A stretch of DNA of 5,839 bases from an uncultured Sphingomonadales bacterium (GCA_937898525.1 CALCBC010000057.1:1-5839), one strand, 5' to 3'; shown: positions 1 through 4,978, numbered from the stretch's first letter. Notes: generated by a model from the letters alone, not told the origin. Made by a program: numbers and translations.

Positions 1-615
1 GTCCCAGCCCCACAGTTCGGCCTGCCAGTCCTGCTCGGCATTGGCGGCGGCGAACAGCGCAGCGGCATCGGCGGCGGGCTCGAGCGCTTCGAGCGCGACG
101 GAGAGCGAAGCCGCGAGCGGGGCCAGCGTGGCGATGGCGGCGAGCGCGAAGTCGTCGTGCGCAGCGAGAATCTCGCCGAGGCGCGCGATCGTGGCCGCGG
201 GCTGCGCGCGGTGGACGATCCCGCTGACCCGCTCGAGCCGGACCCCGTGGCGCGCCTCGAACGCGGCGACGAGCGGCTCCCACAATTCCTGCTGGCGGCG
301 GTAGAGCGGCTCGTCGGGATCGGCGCGGTAGCACAGCGTATCGGTCTCGGCGTAGCGCAACAGGTCTGCGATGATCCCGTCCCGGCCGGGGGCGACGCGG
401 TCGATCGCGTAATCGGCGAGATCGCGCAGCGGGAAGCCGCGCGGGTCGACCTCCTCGCCTTGTGCGCGCCATTCGGCGGCGAGCGCCTCGGCGAGCACTG
501 CGCCGGGCACCAGCTGCGGCTTGCCGCCCTGGGTGCGGATGGGGCGGCCGTCGAGCGTGACGCGCCAGGCGCCCTCGAAGGGCTCCACCGCGGCGTCTTT
601 CCAGAAGCGCTTCAT
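1..615 (-). CDS. ATP12-family F1-ATPase assembly chaperone (partial, C-terminus off the window)
   Basis: ATP12 proteins bind the free alpha subunit of the F1 ATPase and help build the alpha3beta3 head; in bacteria the family is mainly alphaproteobacterial. Translating back from the ATG at 615-613 gives 205 codons without a stop, running off the left edge. The N-terminus reads MKRFWKDAAVEP. Family-like stretches follow: a DGRPIRTQGG segment (about residues 22-31), LVPGAVLAEALAAEW (40-54), a segment ending in LADYAID, and AETDTLCYRAD (about 104-114). The visible end, ANAEQDWQAELWGWD (191-205), matches the conserved WQ...WG.D block near the C-terminus, so perhaps 20-30 residues are missing against a usual length near 230. 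There is no clear Shine-Dalgarno sequence. The start overlaps the stop of the upstream small membrane gene as ATGA, suggesting translation by coupling. It is the last visible gene of the operon. Confidence 0.9.
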   Translation of the reverse strand, partial: MKRFWKDAAVEPFEGAWRVTLDGRPIRTQGGKPQLVPGAVLAEALAAEWRAQGEEVDPRGFPLRDLADYAIDRVAPGRDGIIADLLRYAETDTLCYRADPDEPLYRRQQELWEPLVAAFEARHGVRLERVSGIVHRAQPAATIARLGEILAAHDDFALAAIATLAPLAASLSVALEALEPAADAAALFAAANAEQDWQAELWGWD

Positions 616-854
616 TCGCGCGGACTGCGCCACTTGCGGGCGAGGACGATCGGCATGACGAAAGCGTCGAGCATTCCCACAACGGCAAACGCATAACCGG
701 CCACGCGATTGTAGTCCCCGGCAATGATCACGGCATCCTGCGTCATCAGCAGGCCGAGGACCGCGAACGCTACACCGCCTACGCGCATCAACTGGATGAC
801 CATCCAGCGCCCGAAGGCCTTGTCGCCAGCTTCGTCGGGCGGGCGGCTAGCCAT
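612..854 (-). CDS. Uncharacterised 80-residue membrane protein with two predicted helices
   Basis: I do not recognise this protein. It is 80 residues long, with a polar N-terminus (MASRPPDEAGDKAFGR), a hydrophobic helix at about residues 17-38, a short polar turn (DAVIIAGDYNR), a second helix at about 52-72 ending in FVMPIVLA, and a basic tail (RKWRSPRE). By the positive-inside rule, both termini could be cytoplasmic. The frame stays open upstream to 989, but the ATG at 854-852 is preferred: it follows a purine-rich Shine-Dalgarno-like run (GGGGGAAA, about 861-868), and the extra upstream residues are arginine- and proline-rich shadow sequence inside the HAD gene. It overlaps the HAD gene by 8 bases and the ATP12 gene by 4 (ATGA). 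The position hints at a role linked to membranes or ATP synthase assembly, but that is inference from context only. Confidence 0.75.
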   Translation of the reverse strand: MASRPPDEAGDKAFGRWMVIQLMRVGGVAFAVLGLLMTQDAVIIAGDYNRVAGYAFAVVGMLDAFVMPIVLARKWRSPRE

Positions 855-1503
855 CGAGCATTTCCCCCAGGTGCGCGGGTGTTTCGGCGACGGCTTCGGC
901 GCCCGCGGCGAGCAGTTCGTGCGGCGCGTGATAGCCCCAGGCGACGCCGATCGCCCGCGTTCCCGCGCTGCGCGCCATCTCGATGTCATACACGGTATCG
1001 CCGATCATCACGGTGTCGGCAGGGGCGGCGCCGGCTTCGGACATCGCGGCTTCGAGCATCGCCGGGTGCGGCTTCGACGGGTGGCGGTCGGCGGTCTGCA
1101 GGGTGACGAACAGGTCGATCACGCCGTGCGTGGTCAGGCAGCCGGTGAGGCCGCGGTCGGACTTGCCGGTGGCGACACCGAGCGCCCAGCCGTCGCCGCG
1201 GAGCCGCGCGAGGAGTGCGGTGATGCCGTCGAACAGCGGCTCGTGCACGAGGCCGCGCTGGCGGGCGGAGAAGAATGCCTGCTTGTAGGCGGCGACCACC
1301 TGCGCGTGCGTTTCCGGCGGGTGATCGGGGGCGAGGCGCGCGATCGCGCCGGGCAGGCTCAGGCCGACGATGCGGCGCACCTGGTGCGGGTCGGGCGCGG
1401 CGAGGCCGCTCTCGGCGAAGGCCTGCGCCATCGCCGCGCAGATCGCCGCCTGCCCGTCGCTGAGCGTGCCGTCGCAGTCGAACACGGCGAGACGGACGGT
1501 CAT
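847..1503 (-). CDS. HAD-family hydrolase, phosphoglycolate phosphatase-like
   Basis: This is a 218-residue haloacid dehalogenase superfamily phosphatase with all four core motifs. Motif I is DCDGT (nucleophile D9 and acid/base D11). Motif II is VATGK (T112). Motif III is SKPHP (K144). Motif IV is IGDTVYD (D169, D173), which binds Mg2+. A helical cap of the type inserted after motif I occupies roughly residues 17-85, so this is subfamily IA. Family knowledge makes phosphoglycolate or a similar small phosphoester the likely substrate, but substrate cannot be read from the motifs. Motif I lacks the serine that often follows (LSDG rather than LVDS). The ATG at 1503-1501 sits right before the motif-I strand, as expected, and overlaps the preceding gene's TGA (ATGA). 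The frame continues upstream without a stop, but those residues are out-of-frame translation of the PaiB-like gene. The stop is TAG at 849-847. Confidence 0.9.
   Translation of the reverse strand: MTVRLAVFDCDGTLSDGQAAICAAMAQAFAESGLAAPDPHQVRRIVGLSLPGAIARLAPDHPPETHAQVVAAYKQAFFSARQRGLVHEPLFDGITALLARLRGDGWALGVATGKSDRGLTGCLTTHGVIDLFVTLQTADRHPSKPHPAMLEAAMSEAGAAPADTVMIGDTVYDIEMARSAGTRAIGVAWGYHAPHELLAAGAEAVAETPAHLGEMLDG
861..868 (-). promoter_or_regulatory. Shine-Dalgarno-like sequence deciding the start of the small membrane protein
   Basis: Read on the minus strand, GGGGGAAA ends 6 bases before the ATG at 854-852. It lies inside the last codons of the HAD gene and supports this internal start over upstream starts in the same frame. 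Confidence 0.5.
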
Positions 1504-2102
1504 TCGGCGAACCGCCGCATCAGCGCCGCGATCGCGCGCGAGCCCTGCGCCTCGAGCGCGTCGGCGACGCGCAGGCGCTCCTCCGGCGGCTTGTTCTGCG
1601 ACAGCTTGAAGGTCGGGCGCCAGGCGCGGATCTCGAGCTCGAAGCCGACGATGCCGCGGGCGAGCTTGTCCCACAGGTCCTGCGGAACGTCGCCGGGCCG
1701 CCACGGCTCGCCCTCGGCGATGCGCGCTTCCTGCTTCTCGCCGATCGTCTCGAGCAGCCCGTGGAGGCCGTCGTCGTCCATCTGCCGCACCGGGCCCTCG
1801 AGCTCGAGCGCGACATAGTTCCAGGTCGGCACCTGGCCGCGGTCGGAATACCATCTCGGGCTGACGTAGGCGTCGGGACCGTTGACAACCGCGAGCGCGG
1901 TGCGGCCGGCGATGTGCTTCGTCAGGGCGTTGCCGCGTGCGAGATGGAAATGCAGCGCCCCGTCTCCGGTCGAAACCAGCGGGACGTGCGCCACGCGCGG
2001 GCCGTCGGGCGTCTCGGCGAAGACCATGCCGAAGCCGACCTCTTCGATCAGCGATTCGAGGAGGGCGCGGTCGTCGATGCGGAACTGCGGATTGGGATGC
2101 AT
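1500..2102 (-). CDS. PaiB-family FMN-binding protein (annotated as negative transcriptional regulator)
   Basis: This 200-residue protein has the split-barrel flavin-binding fold of the PaiB / FMN_bind_2 family. Diagnostic stretches are AYVSPRWYSD (78-87), VPTWNYVALELEG (91-103) and FKLSQNKP (165-172) near the C-terminus; the length matches the family. The N-terminus MHPNPQFRIDD is also typical. Bacillus subtilis PaiB was described as repressing sporulation and protease genes; in a Gram-negative context it is more safely called an FMN- or heme-binding protein of unknown role. The frame is open far upstream, but the ATG at 2102-2100 is chosen because a strong Shine-Dalgarno sequence (AGAGGAAG, 2119-2112) precedes it and homology starts there. 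It overlaps the upstream pseudouridine synthase stop by one base (TGATG) and the HAD gene by four. No paiA-type acetyltransferase gene is adjacent. Confidence 0.88.
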   Translation of the reverse strand: MHPNPQFRIDDRALLESLIEEVGFGMVFAETPDGPRVAHVPLVSTGDGALHFHLARGNALTKHIAGRTALAVVNGPDAYVSPRWYSDRGQVPTWNYVALELEGPVRQMDDDGLHGLLETIGEKQEARIAEGEPWRPGDVPQDLWDKLARGIVGFELEIRAWRPTFKLSQNKPPEERLRVADALEAQGSRAIAALMRRFAE

Positions 2103-3226
2103 CAGCGTTTGCTTCCTCTGGGCTTGCTCCTCGGCGCGCCCAGCGTCCGGCTTCGCCGTTCGCCGCGGCGGGCCTTGCGGTAGGTCTTGGCGTGTGCCCT
2201 GGCGGCCTGCTTCTTCGCCGTGCGCGAGGGCGCGGGCGGGCCGCTGTCGGGTTCGGCCTCGCCGGCGTGCTCGTCGAAGCCGAGCTGTTCCATCGAGGCC
2301 GCGAAATGCTCGGGGAGGTCGGCGGTCACGTCGAGCGTGCCGCCACCCGGCGCGTCGATGACCAGGCGGCGAGCGTGCAGGTGCATCTTGCGGCTGATCG
2401 AGCCGGTCAGGAACGCCTCCTGCCCTCCGTACTTGCCGTCGCCGACGATCGGGTGACCGATCGCCGCCATGTGCACGCGCAGCTGGTGGGTGCGGCCGGT
2501 CAGCGGCTGCAGCTCGACCCAGGCGGCGCGGTTGCCGGCGCGGTCGATCACCCGGTAGCGGGTTCTGGCCGGCTGGCCGTTTTCCATGTCGACGTGCATC
2601 TTCTCGCCGCCGGTGCCCGGTTGCTTGGCGAGCGGCGCGTCGATCGTGCCGTCCTCGATGTCCGGCACGCCGACGACGAGCGCCCAGTAGATCTTCTTCG
2701 CCGAGCGGCCCGAGAAGCGCTTCGAGAAGAACGCCGCGCTGCCCGGGGTACGGGCGACGAGCAGCACGCCCGAGGTATCCTTGTCGAGCCGGTGGACGAG
2801 GCGCGGGCGCGGCTCGTCGTCGCCGTGAAGCGCGTCGAGCAGGCCGTCGACGTGGTTGAAGGTCCCTGTGCCCCCCTGCGTGGCGAGGCCGGGCGGCTTG
2901 TTGAGAACCAGCGCGGCCTCGGTCTTGTGAATGACCATCGCTTCGGCCTGCTCGACCTGTGCCGGGGTCAATTCGCGGCGCTTCGGCCTGGGCTTGCCGC
3001 TCTCGCCGCCCGGCGGCACGCGCACGACCTGGCCGGGGGCAAGGCGGTCCTCTGGCTTCACCCGCTTGCCGTCGACGCGGACCTGCCCGGTGCGCGTCCA
3101 GCGCGAGACCGTGGCGAACCCGACCTGCGGCAGGTGGCGCTTGAACCACCGGTCGAGGCGTACGCCGTCATCGTCGGGCTGGACCGTGAACTGGCGGACT
3201 TCGCCGGAGGGGCTGGCGTCGGTCAT
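2102..3226 (-). CDS. RluA/RluC/RluD-family RNA pseudouridine synthase
   Basis: It converts uridine to pseudouridine in RNA, most likely 23S rRNA. The 374-residue protein begins with an S4 RNA-binding domain (about 21-75: VRLDRWFKRHLP ... GQVRVDGKRVKPEDRL ... GQVVRVP). The catalytic domain follows, with LNKPPGLATQGG (108-119), the RluA signature HRLDKDTSG (145-153, catalytic aspartate D148), KKIYWALVVG (177-186, conserved tyrosine Y180) and LTGRTHQLRVH (242-252). This order is typical of RluC/RluD; which uridines it modifies cannot be told from sequence. After about residue 318 there is an acidic linker and then a strongly basic tail rich in Arg, Lys and Ala (about 335-374), longer than in E. 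coli RluC. The ATG at 3226-3224 overlaps the crcB stop as ATGA, with no good Shine-Dalgarno sequence, so translation is probably coupled to crcB. Confidence 0.93.
   Translation of the reverse strand: MTDASPSGEVRQFTVQPDDDGVRLDRWFKRHLPQVGFATVSRWTRTGQVRVDGKRVKPEDRLAPGQVVRVPPGGESGKPRPKRRELTPAQVEQAEAMVIHKTEAALVLNKPPGLATQGGTGTFNHVDGLLDALHGDDEPRPRLVHRLDKDTSGVLLVARTPGSAAFFSKRFSGRSAKKIYWALVVGVPDIEDGTIDAPLAKQPGTGGEKMHVDMENGQPARTRYRVIDRAGNRAAWVELQPLTGRTHQLRVHMAAIGHPIVGDGKYGGQEAFLTGSISRKMHLHARRLVIDAPGGGTLDVTADLPEHFAASMEQLGFDEHAGEAEPDSGPPAPSRTAKKQAARAHAKTYRKARRGERRSRTLGAPRSKPRGSKR
2112..2119 (-). promoter_or_regulatory. Strong ribosome binding site of the PaiB-like gene
   Basis: AGAGGAAG on the minus strand ends 9 bases before the ATG at 2102-2100, inside the last codons of the pseudouridine synthase gene. 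It is the best Shine-Dalgarno match in the minus-strand operon and fixes the start inside a much longer open frame. Confidence 0.65.
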
Positions 3227-3627
3227 GCCGCGAGCCGCATGATGATCAGGCCGATGTAGAGCGCCGACAGCCCCGCGAGCACCGAAACCGCGCCGTAGAC
3301 GAACCCCTGCGCCGCCTGACCGCGCTCGATCAGGGTCATCAGCTCCAGGCTGAACGCCGAGAAGGTCGTGAACCCGCCGAGCACTCCCACTCCGAGCAGC
3401 AGGCGAGCCGGCTCCCCTTCGCCGTGACGGGCGAAATACCCCGCAAGGAGCCCCATCGCGAGGCTACCGAGGATGTTGACCGTGAGCGTGGCCCAGGGAA
3501 AGGTGGACACTGCCTGCGGCCCGAGCCAGTGGGTCATTCCCCTGCCGACCTGGTAGCGCAGGACCGAGCCGATCGCCCCGCCGAGAGCGACGTGAAGCGA
3601 GGCGGCGAATGGCGAGGGAGCATCCAT
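3223..3627 (-). CDS. crcB: Fluoride ion channel CrcB (Fluc)
   Basis: Fluc channels export fluoride across the inner membrane and work as antiparallel dual-topology dimers. This 134-residue protein has four hydrophobic helices (about 8-28, 42-64, 76-99, 106-130). Family residues are visible: GGAIGSVLRY (16-25), the pore asparagine in TVNILGS (N51), and GGFTTFSAFSLE (84-95), which carries the phenylalanine-box candidates F89 and F92 and the threonine/serine region of the central Na+ site. The ATG at 3627-3625 is chosen because the length then fits the family; a TTG ten codons upstream (3657-3655) is possible but adds only Arg/Ala-rich residues. Neither has a strong Shine-Dalgarno sequence. It is the first gene of the overlapping minus-strand operon, and the next gene starts inside its stop codon. 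No fluoride riboswitch could be recognised upstream. Confidence 0.93.
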   Translation of the reverse strand: MDAPSPFAASLHVALGGAIGSVLRYQVGRGMTHWLGPQAVSTFPWATLTVNILGSLAMGLLAGYFARHGEGEPARLLLGVGVLGGFTTFSAFSLELMTLIERGQAAQGFVYGAVSVLAGLSALYIGLIIMRLAA

Positions 3628-3841
3628 GCGGCGCGCTGTAGCCCGATTGCCACGCAAGGCAAACCGTCGCCGCGTCGACGCCTAAAACCTTGCCCTCGGC
3701 GCCGGTTTCCCTTATGCGCGCCCCGGTTCGAGCCGGTCCGGTTGCGGATTCGGCGCGCTTTTCGTTGGAATCATTCTGGTGCAACCCGCGCCGATCACGC
3801 GGGCTCTCCCGGTCGGAAATGGCAAGAGGTGGCTTAGGTTT
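3628..3841. other. Divergent intergenic region between crcB and rpsU
   Basis: This stretch of 214 bases separates the leftward crcB operon from rightward rpsU and must hold promoters for both. It has no convincing gene. It contains a near-palindrome, CCGGTTCGAGCCGG (3723-3736), centred on TCGA, which could be a protein site or a small hairpin in the rpsU leader. No fluoride riboswitch consensus was seen on the minus strand. Confidence 0.6.
3690..3718 (+). promoter_or_regulatory. Weak candidate sigma-70 promoter for rpsU
   Basis: TTGCCC (3690-3695) and TATGCG (3713-3718) are separated by 17 bases and resemble -35 and -10 boxes; the -35 begins with the CTTG favoured by alphaproteobacteria. Transcription would start near 3725 and leave a leader of about 117 bases. 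The match is poor, and other starts closer to rpsU are possible. Confidence 0.2.
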
Positions 3842-4048
3842 ATGCAGATCATCGTCCGCGACAACAATGTCGAGCAAGCCCTGCGCGCGCTCAAGAAGAA
3901 GCTGCAGCGAGAGGGCGTGTACCGCGAGATGAAGCTGCGCCGCCACTACGAAAAGCCGAGCGAGAAGCGGGCCCGCGAAAAGGCCGCGGCGATCCGCCGC
4001 GCCCGCAAGCTCGAGCGCAAGCGCGCGGAGCGCGACGGCGTCAAGTGA
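3842..4048 (+). CDS. rpsU: 30S ribosomal protein bS21
   Basis: bS21 joins the small subunit late, near the 3' end of 16S rRNA, and helps translation initiation. The 68-residue protein starts MQIIVRDNNVEQALRALKKK, contains EGVYREMKLRRHYEKPSEKR (24-43), and ends in a long Arg/Lys/Ala-rich helix (44-68), the usual alphaproteobacterial form. The ATG at 3842 matches the conserved N-terminus; an in-frame upstream start near 3779 would add 21 residues without family similarity. A Shine-Dalgarno-like AGAGGT (3825-3830) lies 11 bases before the ATG, slightly far, with GG-containing sequence between. A short hairpin (4055-4068) begins six bases after the stop and a longer terminator-like hairpin follows at 4105-4137. 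The next gene is the FKBP isomerase, 108 bases downstream on the same strand. Confidence 0.96.
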   Translation: MQIIVRDNNVEQALRALKKKLQREGVYREMKLRRHYEKPSEKRAREKAAAIRRARKLERKRAERDGVK

Positions 4049-4054
4049 ACTGCC

Positions 4055-4068
4055 GGCCGCTTCCGGCC
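4055..4068 (+). other. Small hairpin just after rpsU
   Basis: GGCCG (4055-4059), loop CTTC, CGGCC (4064-4068) form a 5-bp stem with a tetraloop. No T-run follows, so it is more likely an mRNA 3'-end stabiliser than a terminator on its own. Confidence 0.4.
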
Positions 4069-4104
4069 ATCCGAGTTCGCTTGCTACCGGGAGAGAGCTA
4101 AGCC

Positions 4105-4144
4105 AAAGGGGCGTGGGGGCATAATCCCGCGCCCTTTCTGTTTC
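4105..4144 (+). terminator. Rho-independent terminator or attenuator between rpsU and the FKBP gene
   Basis: The 5' arm 4105-4117 (AAAGGGGCGTGGG) pairs with the 3' arm 4126-4137 (CCCGCGCCCTTT) across an 8-base loop. This gives 12 pairs with one bulged G and one G-U pair. TTTCTGTTTC follows (overlapping the stem end), a modest T-rich tract. The hairpin ends only 7 bases before the Shine-Dalgarno sequence of the FKBP gene, so it may also act in that gene's leader. Confidence 0.65.
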
Positions 4145-4148
4145 AGGA
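4145..4148 (+). promoter_or_regulatory. Ribosome binding site of the FKBP gene, next to the terminator hairpin
   Basis: AGGA sits 8 bases before the ATG at 4157 and directly follows the T-rich tail of the hairpin at 4105-4137. Confidence 0.55.
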
Positions 4149-4156
4149 CCCCGCCC

Positions 4157-4735
4157 ATGGCCGAAGTCACCCGTGTTCCCTTGCAGCCGGTGAGCCGCAA
4201 CTCGCTGATCATGCTGTTCCTCGGCATCGTGCTCGGCGTCGCGCTCTCCGCCGCCTATGCCTGGTTCACCGTTCCGCGGGTCGATGTCGACACGATCACC
4301 GCGGGAACCGGCGGCAATCCGAAGCCGACCGACGTCGTGTTCGTGAAGTACGTCGGCAAGCTCGACGACGGCACGGTGTTCGATCAGTCGCAGGATATCG
4401 CGCTGCCGATCCCGGGCATTCTTCCCGAGGGGACCCCTCTGCCGCTCGAGCAGATGGTCCCCGGCTTCCGCGAAGCGGCGGTGCAGATGCAGAAGGGCGG
4501 CAAGTACGAGGTCTACATCCCGGCATCGCTGGCCTACGGCGAGACGGGCCGAATCAACCCGCAGACGGGCGAGGGCGTGCCGCCGAACGCGAACCTGACG
4601 TTCGAGATCGAGCTCGTCGACTTCATGCCGATGGCCGACGCCGAGGCGAAGTTCCAGCAGCTGCAGATGATGATGATGCAGCAGCAGCTGCAGCAGGGTG
4701 GTGAAGCCGACGGCGGGGCCGACACGGCGGAGTAG
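4157..4735 (+). CDS. Membrane-anchored FKBP-type peptidyl-prolyl cis-trans isomerase
   Basis: It should speed up proline cis-trans isomerisation during folding of envelope proteins. The 192-residue protein has a short cytoplasmic N-terminus with Arg (R6, R14), one uncleaved-looking membrane helix (about 17-38) and then a periplasmic FKBP domain (about 55-156). Recognisable FKBP blocks are VKYVGKLDDGTVFDQS (63-78; Y65, F75 and D76 match active-site residues of FKBP12), PLEQMVPGFREAAVQMQKGGKYEVYIPASLAYGE (96-129), where F104 replaces the usual tryptophan at the pocket floor, and VPPNANLTFEIELVDF (141-156). The tail after about residue 160 is not part of the domain: it is Gln/Met-rich (QQLQMMMMQQQLQQ, 167-180) and then acidic and Gly-rich. 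The ATG at 4157 follows AGGA by 8 bases and places the helix close to the N-terminus. A GC-rich hairpin follows the TAG at 4735. Confidence 0.9.
   Translation: MAEVTRVPLQPVSRNSLIMLFLGIVLGVALSAAYAWFTVPRVDVDTITAGTGGNPKPTDVVFVKYVGKLDDGTVFDQSQDIALPIPGILPEGTPLPLEQMVPGFREAAVQMQKGGKYEVYIPASLAYGETGRINPQTGEGVPPNANLTFEIELVDFMPMADAEAKFQQLQMMMMQQQLQQGGEADGGADTAE
4655..4696 (+). repeat. In-frame CAG/CTG and ATG triplet repeat in the FKBP tail
   Basis: Fourteen consecutive codons are CAG, CTG or ATG: CAG CAG CTG CAG, then four ATG, then CAG CAG CAG CTG CAG CAG. The two flanking CAGCAGCTGCAG blocks are direct repeats. All units are triplets, so slippage would change the Gln/Met tail length without breaking the frame. 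Confidence 0.8.
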
Positions 4736-4749
4736 GCGGGCTCTCGAGG

Positions 4750-4772
4750 GCGGCTGCGCTGTACGCAGCCGC
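4750..4772 (+). terminator. Likely transcription terminator after the FKBP gene
   Basis: GCGGCTGCG (4750-4758), loop CTGTA, CGCAGCCGC (4764-4772) form a perfect 9-bp GC-rich stem 14 bases after the FKBP stop. The following TTCACTCTC is only weakly T-rich, so termination may be partial or need Rho. Confidence 0.6.
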
Positions 4773-4798
4773 TTCACTCTCACACCCACACCGATCGA

Positions 4799-4852
4799 GC
4801 CCCTCCTGGGGCAAGCCTCCGTTCGCTTTTCCCATCGAGGAGGGGGACGGAG
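4799..4852. other. Fold-prone, possibly repetitive intergenic block
   Basis: Several alternative pairings overlap here. GCCCC (4799-4803) TCCT GGGGC (4808-4812) is a local hairpin. CCCCTCCT (4800-4807) also pairs with AGGAGGGG (4838-4845), and CTCCGT (4817-4822) with ACGGAG (4847-4852). No gene is visible. The C-rich/G-rich style resembles intergenic repeats of sphingomonads, but no second copy is present in the window to prove it. Confidence 0.4.
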
Positions 4853-4910
4853 CATCGACCCACCCCACCAGCCTTCGCCAACGTCGCATTTCACCAGGCC
4901 CTCACGAATT

Positions 4911-4978
4911 GCTCATGCCCGGGAGCCGACTTTCAGGCATAAGTGTCGCCTTGGCGGGAGAGGGAGCCGGGCATGAGC
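4911..4978. repeat. Perfect 12-bp inverted repeat spanning the DUF4153 start codon
   Basis: GCTCATGCCCGG (4911-4922) is the exact reverse complement of CCGGGCATGAGC (4967-4978). The arms are 44 bases apart, and a G-U and a T-A pair extend the stem outward by two. The right arm contains the ATG at 4973-4975, and the Shine-Dalgarno region lies in the loop at its right end. An 8-base direct repeat GGGAGCCG (4921-4928 and 4962-4969) is superimposed. Confidence 0.75.
4956..4966 (+). promoter_or_regulatory. Ribosome binding site of the DUF4153 gene
   Basis: GGGAGAGGGAG ends 6 bases before the ATG at 4973 and gives a strong purine-rich Shine-Dalgarno match. It lies in the loop just inside the right arm of the inverted repeat 4911-4978. 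Confidence 0.65.

Noticed and set aside
724..1818. A 364-codon plus-strand open frame opposite the HAD gene
   Set aside because: It is antisense to clear HAD motifs and has no recognisable domain or ribosome binding site.
1500..3149. A 549-codon minus-strand open frame
   Set aside because: Only its last 200 codons, from the ATG at 2102, have family similarity and a ribosome binding site. The upstream part is low-complexity Arg/Pro/Ala sequence that reads the pseudouridine synthase gene in the wrong frame.
1937..3259. A 440-codon plus-strand open frame opposite the pseudouridine synthase and PaiB-like genes
   Set aside because: It is the antisense shadow of two well-supported genes in GC-rich DNA; the protein shows no domain and is Arg/Ala/Gly-rich.
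3628..3657. An upstream TTG start for crcB adding ten residues
   Set aside because: The added residues are Arg/Ala-rich and unlike CrcB N-termini; the ATG at 3627 gives the usual family length.
3715..3745. tRNA-like T-loop (GGTTCGAGCC)
   Set aside because: The flanking bases do not form a proper 5-bp T stem with a 7-base loop, and no acceptor, D or anticodon arms can be built around it.
3464..4894. A 476-codon minus-strand open frame opposite rpsU and FKBP
   Set aside because: It is antisense to two conserved genes and crosses two hairpins and intergenic regions; its composition is that of a GC-rich shadow frame.
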